Shown: in pieces, positions 44,165 through 53,676 of the stretch | Layout of the letters: every line of letters begins with the position of its first letter | How positions within the stretch are numbered: position 1 is the stretch's first letter | Made by a program: the position numbers and the translations under genes | From: Diaporthe sp. PMI_573 | Lineage: Eukaryota > Ascomycota > Sordariomycetes > Diaporthales > Diaporthaceae | DNA length: 64,000 nucleotides | NCBI GenBank assembly: GCA_021399435.1 | Contig: JAJTUP010000002.1 | Coordinates: forward strand, 186,001-250,000 | Reading direction: 5' to 3' | Notes under the pieces: generated by a model | Seen by the model: the letters and a program-made list of their open reading frames with translations, nothing else | Databases searched by the model: none | Told to the model about the DNA's origin: nothing

Positions 44165-45343
44165 TCCTCATGGCGCAAGTGATTCAAGAGGTGGTTATAT
44201 ACTGCGTAGTATATGGGTGGTTGTCGGCCAGTCAAGACCGTTGACTCGAGCACACACCTGGAAAGGGCAGCTCCCGGATTGGCAGTCCAGATGAGGTTGT
44301 CTTGATCCAGGCGGAGATGCAATCGAACCCCACCTCCAGCGTGCTCACCCATGGGACGTGCGGTTGCATGGACGGGAATGATACCCTTCCCGGGGCATGG
44401 TGACCCACGTGTGTCTTCAGTTTTTGGTCGAGGATAAGAAATCTGCTCTTCTCACATGGGCCCGAGTGAACAGCCTCACTGCTCATTTCCTTTGCTGCCT
44501 TGGGAGCTTCCCAGGTCTGGCGGCCACTCGCTCACGCGTTCGGGCTGTGAATCTAGGGAGCGAGTTTCTATTTCCGCTGACGATGCTTATTAGCATGACT
44601 ACTCCTACTGTACTAGGACCCTGAACTCCGGATACCACTCAGGTACCGAAGCACAAGCCTGATCTGCTTTCGGTAACCCTGTGCCGAGGAGCTTAAATCA
44701 CGTTTAACATCCCGCAAACGCCAATGGCCGAAAAGCTCGCGCCGAGAAAGCTAGAGATGTCTATGGTCGCAACCGAGCGGAAGAAGTGTGCGCCTTGTCC
44801 CCGTGAGCGGGAAATTCAGGAGCGCGGGACGGTGGTTACTATCGCGGGGGATGGTGTCCGCGGGGCCCATCGCAGAGGCACATGTCACAAGGAGGGAGGT
44901 TCCGAATCAGGACTGCTGCTCCGGCTCTATTGGCGGGACGAATGAGTCGGCCGCGAGCTCCTTGGCGGGGAGCGAAGCACGCATGAAAGAGGGATGAGAA
45001 GCACGGGCAGGCTGGCTGGCTGAGGCATGATAATCACCTGGACGAGGAGGGCGAAAGGGAGCTGTATTGTAAGGAATCGATAAGAAATGCCATTCTGTGC
45101 CTGGAACTAAATTTAGTGTTTGGGTTCAGATGAGCCTCAGGGCGATCGCGGAATGTGGGCAGAAAGTTGTTGTCAGAGACCGGGGTCTGGTGCTTCAGAG
45201 GACGAGATGCGGCGCACGGGCAGCTCAATTGTCACCGTTATGTAAGTCTGTAGATGTAGTAGTTCCTCCTCAGCGGAATACATTGGAATTTGATTGCTTT
45301 CTACATCAGCTAGGTTCAAACCATAAAGCTTGACCGAGCACCA
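44165..45343. other. Intergenic region, no supported gene
   Basis: About 1.2 kb between the secreted glycoprotein gene and the 3' end of the dioxygenase gene. Short frames only. Confidence 0.5.
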
Positions 45344-46894
45344 TCAAACGGCACAAAGCCCACCAAAGTCATCCTCCATGGTCCAAGTCCCGGCGAGACC
45401 AGCAACCTCGACCTCCTCAACAGGGACCTGCTCCTTGCCCAGGAAGAAATCGTTCATCCCCTCCCTGCGCGGCTTACGGCTCATGAACCTCCTTGCCCAG
45501 TCATCAACCGCCGGCTCGCCAGTCTCGTCGCGCGCCTGCTTGAGGAAGGACATGAGCTGCGTGCCTCCCGTGCCCGTGAGGTCCTTCTTCCCGTCGCCGG
45601 GCGAGCTGGTGTCGAGCGCGATGCCCTGGGGCCCGCGGGAGGGCCTGGCGGGCTGCTGCTGGGACTTGCGCGTGGCGGTCGCGAGGTTGACGCGCTGCCT
45701 CACGGCCTCGGGGCTGCGGCTGCGGCTCCTGGCGCGGACCTCCCGGCTGGGGGTCACGATGTAGCGCGTCACAATAGCGATGTGCTTGTCACGGAGTGCA
45801 CTCAACATCGACAGGCACGCGTCGTATGCAACGCGCAGGGCCTTGTCAGATGACCCGCGCGACTCGACAAAATCGCGGATGTTGGCCACGGACGAGACAT
45901 CGTTCAGGAAGCGCGCGTGAGGGCCCGGCATGTACTTTCTCATCTCCATGAGGAAGTTGTGCCGGGGCGCGGGGGCCCTACCGCGGCTGGCGTCAGACTC
46001 GGAAGCAGACGCATCGCCGGGTTGGGCTTTCTCGCCGGTCGGTCGGTGCTCGATACCGAGTGCAATGTCGAAAAACTGGATGATCGAGCTCTGGGCATTG
46101 CTGCCGCCGCTGTACTGGCGGTACTCGCCACGCCCAGATTCATCGAGCTCGTAGAGCACGCCGTTAGGCAGACCAGCCTCGGCCATGTTCTTGCTTCCCG
46201 CAAGGAAGGGCCGGATGCGATTGTAGAAGATGGTCGGGTCGCAGCTTTCGTGCATGCGCTGCAGCAGGGTGCCGAGATCATCCAGGCGCTCCGCGAACGC
46301 GCGCAGGCAACGTGTGACGGCAGCCGCGTCACCATCGCGGGCAGCGGCCATGGCCGTCAACATGAGCGGGATAATGGGCGCACCCCGTGCTTCAATGGCG
46401 ACAGAGACAAGGTAGAACCAGGACTCGTCGATGGCGCCGGTGAAGGTTGTCAGAGTGGCGAGGTTCTCGAGCGAGTCGATGCCCTCGTCGACGAACAGCG
46501 GCTTGAAGTTCCAGAGACAAACGCCGGCGTAAGTAGCGACGGGGAGAACTTCGAGCCTCTCAGACACAGTCAGAAGAGGCACGGCGATGGAGGGCGGCAG
46601 GCGGTCGCTGGGGCTGTCACCACCCCAGATGTAACCGTGCGCCATGAAGACCAGCAGGCTGTAAGCCCTCCGCCATTCCGCATCGTGTTCCAGACCGATG
46701 GAGGAGAGCACAGGGAGGCGGTCGATGACACCTCGGAGGCGCCTGCTGAGGATCAGGGCCTGCAGGTTCGCCACGATGGCCTCCCATTTGTTGTAGTACG
46801 GATCCGGGAGCCTCGTCAAGGGAAGGGCTTCGGGCAGGAAGCCATAGCTAGGCGAGATTCCATAGTCGGAGAGTACTGGGATGGGAGGGAACAT
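45344..46894 (-). CDS. BNA2: Indoleamine 2,3-dioxygenase (tryptophan to N-formylkynurenine)
   Basis: A single exon of 516 aa. The enzyme opens the indole ring of tryptophan with O2 on haem, the first step of the kynurenine/de novo NAD pathway in the cytosol. IDO landmarks are visible in order: YGISPSYGFLPEALPLTRLP, LLVFMAHGYIWG, LPPSIAVPLL, YSGGSNAQSS (substrate loop), MRKYMPGPHARFL and LRDKHIAIVTRYIVTPS. His371 in DKHIAIVTRY is the expected proximal haem ligand. The last 120 residues (RSRSRSPE, then a charged tail) exceed the core and look disordered, as in many fungal IDOs. Fungi often have several IDO paralogues, so the symbol denotes the family, not strict orthology. Confidence 0.96.
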   Translation of the reverse strand: MFPPIPVLSDYGISPSYGFLPEALPLTRLPDPYYNKWEAIVANLQALILSRRLRGVIDRLPVLSSIGLEHDAEWRRAYSLLVFMAHGYIWGGDSPSDRLPPSIAVPLLTVSERLEVLPVATYAGVCLWNFKPLFVDEGIDSLENLATLTTFTGAIDESWFYLVSVAIEARGAPIIPLMLTAMAAARDGDAAAVTRCLRAFAERLDDLGTLLQRMHESCDPTIFYNRIRPFLAGSKNMAEAGLPNGVLYELDESGRGEYRQYSGGSNAQSSIIQFFDIALGIEHRPTGEKAQPGDASASESDASRGRAPAPRHNFLMEMRKYMPGPHARFLNDVSSVANIRDFVESRGSSDKALRVAYDACLSMLSALRDKHIAIVTRYIVTPSREVRARSRSRSPEAVRQRVNLATATRKSQQQPARPSRGPQGIALDTSSPGDGKKDLTGTGGTQLMSFLKQARDETGEPAVDDWARRFMSRKPRREGMNDFFLGKEQVPVEEVEVAGLAGTWTMEDDFGGLCAV

Positions 46895-48366
46895 GACTTT
46901 GCTGGGTGGTTCTCTGTTTCAAGAGATCCTGGATTTCTGGCAGAGATTTCTGACGCTTGGCGTGGATGGCAGCCGCAGAGGTTGTTTGCCGGTGCCGAGG
47001 GGCTTTTGGAAGGGATTTAGAGTCCTGACGCAAGGAGTATACAGAATGTTTCTGATATACTCCTCAGCCGTGCGAGATCACCGTTGTACTGCGGGCATGC
47101 GTGTCTGGACTGGAGACAAGTAGTTGTTGTCAGAGTGAGGCTGGATTATGGCTGTTGACGTAGGAGAGAGAAACAAGTCGTACTACGAGGCAGGGAATGG
47201 TGTGGTTTATAAGGGACGCGAAACAGACGGCTGGCCGCCCGGCTTGACTAATCAAAAACAGGCAAAGAGTGTTTACAAACCAGCGCCGTCCATCTCTGTT
47301 TGGAGTGTGACAGCGCCCGGCGGATCCGCGTGGCCTTCAAGGGACTTAAAGGCCCTTCAAGGATTGTTATACTTGCTTTGGTCTGCCTGAATCGTGGCAG
47401 AAGTTGAGAAGTGATTACTCTTGTTTCAGTGATTCCTGCCATGCATGTCGCATGTGTGTGGTCGCCGTTAAGCCGACCCAATCCATCTTTGCCCAGGTCA
47501 GATGCGAGTCCTTCAACACACCCTCTCCAGGTGAAGTTCTGCAAGCGGGTATTTTTGGATGGCTGGCTTTCGCAATGGGACGATTACTGCATTTTGCTGC
47601 TCCGATAGCGCCCGGGTGGATGGGATGGGTCGGTGGTGGACGAACGGGCGGGAGAAAAAAAATCGCATTTCCACACTGCAGTTGTCGGCTCAGCCCTGTC
47701 ACTGTTCGCATGTAGTCTAGTCAGTCAATCAGTCATTCGTCAGTGCGGGCAATCAATTTGTTTGACATTTCTCCCTCGAAATCGAGCCGCCTTGCAAGTA
47801 CAAGTACAAGTAGGTATCCCCTCGTGCTCGACCATGCACGATAATCGAGGCAGATCGAGGAAGAGAAGCTGATCGATGCTTGCCTGCTATGACGCGGGCG
47901 ATGGCTTCGAAGACAGACGGAATCATCGAGCAGCTGGCAGATGAGGGAATGCAAGGTTGAGCGTTGCGTAGTGGCGGGCAGGGGACACGGAAACTTGGAG
48001 GTCCCTGGAAGCCAAGCCACCGGTTGATCAGATCAGGCGCCGCTTGTCGGCGGCCGTCTGCACAGAGCGCACGTGCCACAGAATTGGTCTGCTGCTGTAG
48101 GACGGAAAGAGCTAGTTGCCAGTAGCTTAGGCACTTGGTACCTAGGTACTCCAAGGTGGGTGGCCCGGGGTCAAGCTCCAAGCACTAGCTGTGCTGCCCG
48201 CCTGCCCAAAGCTGGACCGAGCCTCGACGACTGCCAAGGCTGGAGGAGTATTAGGATGATGCGCCTTGCAGGTACCACGCCGCCAGGATGATACACCTCT
48301 GACTGCCACAACATCCTGCGATGAAGCTGCTTGGCGACAGCTACTGACGATCCCGTGCAATCGACA
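46895..48366. other. Divergent intergenic region IDO / VPS23
   Basis: 1.5 kb holding both promoters. A TATAAA-type element on the minus strand near 47206-47212 lies about 310 bp from the IDO start. No other gene was recognised; the open frames on both strands overlap and lack motifs. Confidence 0.5.
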
Positions 48367-50214
48367 ATGGTTGTCCAGCGTCATGTCCTCAACTGGCTGT
48401 ACAGCGTCCTGACAAGTGTACGTTGCTCAACCGCCTGTCGAGCTTGTAGCTTGTTGCTCCATCATCTCGTCTTCGTCATGTCGCTGACCCCTCTCCTCCA
48501 CCGCTGCAGGAATACCACGATGTCAACCGCACTTATAACGACGTAGCACAGGCTCTATCCCAGTATCCCTCACTCACGCCTCGGACAGATGTGCACAGTA
48601 CGCAACCTTCTCGACCTGCCGCATCAGAACTAAACGCTGACTTGGATCGCTCGCGACATTAGCATTTCCCAATGGCACCTCTGCCCTCCTCCTTCACATC
48701 TCCGGTACGATACCAGTCAACTTTCGCGGCACCACATACCGTTTCCCCATCTCGATATGGGTTCCTCATGCATATCCACGGGAGGCCCCTCTCGTATACG
48801 TTACCCCGACCGAGACCATGGTCGTGAGGCCAGGGCAGCACGTCGACCCTCAAGGACAAGTCTACCACCCGTATCTTGTCGGCTGGGCTGACTTCTGGGA
48901 TGTACGTATCATAGTTTGAAGGGAGACGCGCTCCCTCTACTTGAACCCGTTTTGGCTGACCAAAGCATTGCGCAGAAATCAAATCTATTCGATTTCCTCG
49001 GCGTATTACGAGACATCTTCGCGAAGGAGCCTCCAGTTGTCGCAAGAGGTCAGGCCCAACAACGACCTCCTTCGGTCCAACCACAAGCCGCTCCCACCCC
49101 TCCTCCGGTTCCTCCTCTGCCGCAGGAGCTGTCAGCTCGACCACCGAGCTCCGTACAGTCGCCTCCCACAGCGAACGGGGGCCCTCAACCCCCACCTCCA
49201 CCCCCAAAGCCAGGCCAACAAGCTCCGAGAGCAGAAGGCCCTCCTCTCCCTCCTCTGCCACCGGGTTTGGAGCGTCCTGCGAGCCGATATGGCTCTCCCG
49301 CCTTGCCGCAGTCGCCATCAACCCAGCAGCCCCAGAACAATCGCATGTCTAGATATGATAGTGCGCCTCCACTTCCCCCAGCTCCTCAACAGCTGCATCA
49401 GCAGGGACCACCTCAAGGCTTCTCTCACGCGAGTCCTCCTCCTCAGCTCCCCTTTCAGGGACACCCGCTACAGCCTCAGTATCAAGTGGGCGCGCCACCC
49501 GTGCCGGTATCTCCCGCCGATCCGCGCCGAATGTCAAGCCTGCCCCCGCAAAACCAGCAACACTACGCTGGTCCTCCACCAATACAGCAAACATGGCAGC
49601 CAGGGCCACAGCAGCCCATACAAAAGCCGCCACCGCCACCCGATCTGATGGACGAGCCTCTGACACTCAACATACCTTCGCCCTCTTCCGTACCAGCACC
49701 GCCAATACCCCCCAACCCCGAAAAGGACGCCCTCCTCCGGCAGCTCGCAGTCACTTTGTATCAGATGAGGAACCGCACCCGGGAGCAGAATGACTCCAGC
49801 ATGCAAGGCCTCCAGGCCCAGCGCACAGCTATGTTGAATGCTATGAGCACGATGCAGTCAGAGGTCGGTGCTCTGACGCAGCTTTCTAACCTGTTACAAA
49901 ACAACACGAACATCTTGCGAGATACCATGCGTCGCGCGGATGAGACAATCGAGAACAGCAAGGCCCTTCCCGAGCCGGACATTGATCAGCTGCTCGTCGC
50001 ACCAACAGTCGTCAGCAACCAGCTGTACGAATTGGTAGCTGAGGAGCGCGCTCTGGCCGATGCCATATTCGTGCTTGGACGAGCGGTGGAAAGAGGTCGG
50101 GTCGCGCCAGCCGTGTTCGCCAAGACAACAAGGAGCTTGGCCAGAGAATGGTATCTAAAGAAGGCGCTTGTCAAGAAGATCGGTCACGGAATGGGACTTC
50201 ACTCGGCTGTTTAG
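48367..50214 (+). CDS. VPS23: ESCRT-I subunit Vps23 (TSG101/Stp22)
   Basis: Four exons, 48367-48417, 48510-48597, 48663-48901 and 48976-50214, give 538 aa. The N-terminal UEV domain (about 1-145) binds ubiquitinated cargo without a catalytic Cys: VLNWLYSVLTSEYHDVNRTY, LSQYPSLTPRTDVHTFPNG, LLLHISGTIPVNFRGTTYRF, PISIWVPHAYPREAPLVYVT and YLVGWADFWDKSNLFDFL are all typical. A long Pro/Gln-rich linker (about 165-315) leads to a coiled coil (KDALLRQLAVTLYQMRNRTR on). The C-terminal steadiness box ends TRSLAREWYLKKALVKKIGH. It works in ESCRT-I to sort ubiquitinated membrane proteins into multivesicular bodies. The TAG stop is followed in frame by a further 104-codon open stretch (next entry). Confidence 0.95.
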
Positions 50215-50529
50215 GGGGCAGCGGGTCGTGTTCCGGCCGAAGTCGATGGCACTTCTGACGGAGCTGAGGGAATTATGGAGGGGCATTGGCTCGACGGAGC
50301 AGGAAAAGCAACTGAGCCATTTGATGAATTTGGCATCATCGACATTGCTAGGTTGGCCGAGTTTCGAAGGCGTCGGAAGTTGGAGGAGCGTGGTACTTCA
50401 AACGAGGGTCTGCACAAGGAACGACTGAGGGCTGCATCATTGTCTGAGCGAGTTTCTCGCCGTGTGGATAAGCATCGAATCAGGCTGCATTCTTCGGACA
50501 GCGGAAACGAGCCAAGTGGAAGTGCATGA
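50215..50529 (+). other. Open frame continuing in phase after the VPS23 stop codon
   Basis: From the codon after the VPS23 TAG, 104 sense codons run to TGA at 50527-50529. The conceptual product begins GAAGRVPAEVDG, is acidic at first, then forms a charged helical stretch (FGIIDIARLAEFRRRRKLEE, then HKERLRAASLSERVSRRVDK). Composition looks coding. Options are stop readthrough giving a longer Vps23 isoform, a separate small gene from the ATG at 50275, the relic of a longer ancestral C-terminus, or chance. The stop context TAGGGG is not the known strong readthrough motif. Confidence 0.4.
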
Positions 50530-50904
50530 GTATTAGAAGCGAGCAATTCAGTGCTATTTTGCAATTGCAACCGCATTGGAGCCAGTCAGTGAGCACTGCG
50601 TGTGCCCTGCCTGAGGCAAACCGCAAAGACTTGGGAACCGTTTACTTATTCTGATGATGGTGGCTGTCTGTAGCTCACATCCTTCCCATCCATTCGACAA
50701 AGAGTTCCTGAGTCCACCCTTCTCCGGCCGTTAAAGTTGTTCTATACTTTCTCACCAATGGATTGCATCATGAAGACACGAACCCGAGGTAAACCCATCA
50801 TGCTTTACCAGGCCTCAGCTCAGCATGCGCTCTTCTTGATTTCGATTCATTACCAGTCACCATCATCCACCTCATAACTATGTGCGTCTTCAGCATCGAC
50901 GAGC
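50530..50904. other. Intergenic region
   Basis: VPS23 3' flank. Nothing recognised. Confidence 0.5.
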
Positions 50905-52035
50905 ATGACGAGATACAAGATCGCGAAGCCTTCGAAAGGGGGCCGCCAGAACAAGGCCGCCAAAGCTCAAGTCGAGGTGGCAATACATTCGCAGCTGGCA
51001 GTGCTTAATTACCCAGTCATTTTCGAGCTCAGAAAAGACGATGGCCTCAATGCAGAGAGGTCTTTGGCTCGATCTTCTCTGGGTAAATAAACGACATTTT
51101 GCTCTCCTCGATGTTTCCCGGGCAAATAAATGACAATGTGGTCTCACACGACGACACCCGCCCCGGGTTCTCAACGGTCGAAACGTGGAATGGGACCGAC
51201 GAGAGTCCCATAGAGGCGGCCACGAAGAACCTCTCCACCTTCCGCCACCTCCTCCCACACCTCACCGCCCTCACCGCGAAGAAGCAGGGCAGGCGGCGCA
51301 CCCGTGAGCATATCCGATTTGCCGTCAACAACAGCGAGCCCGCCAGCGAGTGGCCCCCCACCGCGCAGCCAGTCCTCGGGTTCAAGCTCGTCAGGCCCAA
51401 GAACGGCGACCGTGGTACAGGGATGCCCCAAAGCATCATCTCAGGCCGCTATCCTACCACCTGGGCATCTGGATCGCGCTCATTGCGCGCCTCTGCACCG
51501 CCGACGAGGCAGGATCGACGGGCCCTCTGCCTGGGCTAAACAGCTCGCACCGGAAGTCCGACGTCCACGAGAGGTGGGTTCACGAGGCGCACTACTCGAC
51601 CGCGTTCCGGAGGGCCTTCAAGAAGTTGGAGGGGGGGTCACGCGTCCGCGCTCTATCGTCACGGCCCGGAGGAAAGCGACGTACTCGGACCACGAAAGGG
51701 TGTGCCCGGCGATGGCCGAGATGAGACCGGACACGGAGTCCGAGGGGGAGGAAGAGCGGGGCCGCCCGCGGAGGAAGATGCGGTGTAAGTATGTGAGGGC
51801 TGGGAGCTGTGCGCAGATATGGCATGACGATGTCTTGGGTGCCATGTATCGAGTTGGGCTTCGGTGTATTCCCCCTGACCCCTTTGATGGTACAGCTCCA
51901 GGGCTGCTTATGTGCCTGGCTCAGAAAAGCTTAGTGCAGGATGACTGGATGTCAAAAGACCGGTCTTCCCGCAAGCAGAGATGGTTGAGCAGTACCTGGC
52001 GCTTGCACTTGCTTCTCATAAGCTCACGGCCATGA
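50905..52035 (+). pseudogene. Decayed protein-coding gene of unknown family
   Basis: Coding-like stretches follow one another in different plus-strand frames. 50905-51090 begins MTRYKIAKPSKGGRQNKAAK. 51110-51410 contains TRPGFSTVETWNGTDESPIE, then LLPHLTALTAKKQGRRRTRE and VLGFKLVRPKNGD. A shift near 51410 leads to YRDAPKHHLRPLSYHLGIWI, then HERWVHEAHYSTAFRRAFKK. A further shift near 51630 leads to RPRSIVTARRKATYSDHERV and an acidic/basic segment. Near 51940 it changes again to AEMVEQYLALALASHKLTAM. Not all shifts coincide with usable splice sites, so frameshift decay is the simplest reading, though a multi-intron gene cannot be excluded. No family was recognised. Confidence 0.45.
51081..51145. 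repeat. Imperfect 39-bp-period direct repeat
   Basis: GGGTAAATAAACGACATTTT at 51081 recurs as GGGCAAATAAATGACAATGT at 51120. The 26-bp similar segments are spaced 39 bp apart, i.e. 13 codons. Confidence 0.7.
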
Positions 52036-53676
52036 GTCTCTCTTGGTAGTCCAGTAGGACTACAGAAATGCACACCATTTTCAAAACCTTAGTTGTTCGT
52101 CCGCTCCAAACCTCCTCCATTCCTGTCTAGTTGCGCTCGAATTTGTTACTTTCGCAATCTCTGCTTGCGAATCGACTCTGGACTGTGGTCATATTCAGTT
52201 ATATGGGCCTGACAAATCACCAGTGCTAGCGACATTGGTGAGACAAAGTTGCCGATGCATCTGTCGACTTCTTTCCACGCCTGGTCCTGGCCATGTGTCA
52301 GAAGCCAGATAATGGCCATGCATCAGCAGCGTCACAGTCCACACATTACCAAATGAACTGCATAGACTTGATGAAGGTCGATTCATCAGCACTGGCTTGG
52401 AAAAACTCCGAGATGCGATGATATACGTCAGCCAGAGGGACTTCCCTTTTTGGCCATCAAATATGATATCAAATATCAAGATGGGGGTTCATGTTGCATC
52501 GGTCATGATGAGTTCAATGTTGCTGATTTGTGTGACTGGACGCAGCACAGATATTGGATCCTAAATATGCAGTGTCTGGTGCAGCTGTGCGGCTGAATCT
52601 GTCAGACATTCCTTGCTGCAATCCTTCGTGGAACTAGAGGCAATGAGTATCCGTAGCGTCTTGCGCCACCTCACCACGTACATCTAAGAAACCTGCAGTG
52701 ATCACGCCCGTCCGACCATACAGGTTGTGGGCCCGTTGCGAGGTTCTAGTCTGTAATATACGCCAAGTCTGTCACCTTTGCTGACGTGAGCTCTCTGTTC
52801 CTCTAATTCTTTCCCCAAGTGATGTAAATGTAGATGCAATCCCACCCTAATCGGGATTTCTTCTTGGTATTGGAACCATGAGCCAGTCATAAGCAGTAAA
52901 ACTTGGGATCGTCTCTGAATACCACATCATCCCTGAAACGAGGAACGCAGAACCCATCGATTACATCTACAGGCCGTACGAGGTCCACTGGGCGTCAACT
53001 ATGATGGCAATGGCAACCAGAGGAACAGCGATGACAATCTCTCCAAACCCCAACCAAATTTGGAGAAAACACACCCTGTCATAGGGGCACCAGCTCAAAG
53101 ATTTCGTTGCTGAAAGAGCAATGTTCGCACAGTTTCTATGGGACAATATGGTAGAATAGCGTTAATCGGGAATTTAGAAAGAGGAAATTCACTTCTGATT
53201 GATGAAGAGCAGTCAGTGCATACAAAGCACTTGAGAGGGGCCATTTGAGGCGCTGCATATCGTTACTGGAATGCAGATTTTTGTCAACTGCATGCCCTCG
53301 ATGGCACCGTATAATCAATCCAGCTTGTGTATATGTGTCCCACCCAGCTGCAGATAACACTGTTGCCTGCTAACAGCTGTTGCCTACTCGCATTGGGTGT
53401 CTTTAATTAGCATCCTCGGCTGCGACGCTACATACTTTTAAAGTGTCAGCATCCCCTGCTCGTGCCTCCCGCTATCGTAGAGCGAACCAGATGACCGGGC
53501 AACTTGGCACCCATGGCGCCGGGTGGGGCAATTTTGTAGACGTGCCAGTGTCCATTTCTTCATATGACTGCCTTTCGCATCTCCCCTTCGCTTTTTAACG
53601 GTCATTTTTGATGTGGCCGTCCGGCCTGTTCAGACAGGCCCTCTCAACACCACGAGACCGATAACGATGACGAATC
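52036..53676. other. Gene-poor intergenic region
   Basis: 1.6 kb, moderately AT-rich, with only short frames. Near 53400-53470 the sequence includes a TTTAATTAG and TTTTAAAG, but no gene or repeat family was recognised. Confidence 0.5.

Noticed and set aside
45917..47020. 367-codon antisense frame over indoleamine dioxygenase
   Set aside because: Shadow of a GC-rich single-exon gene; no domain and no conserved motif.
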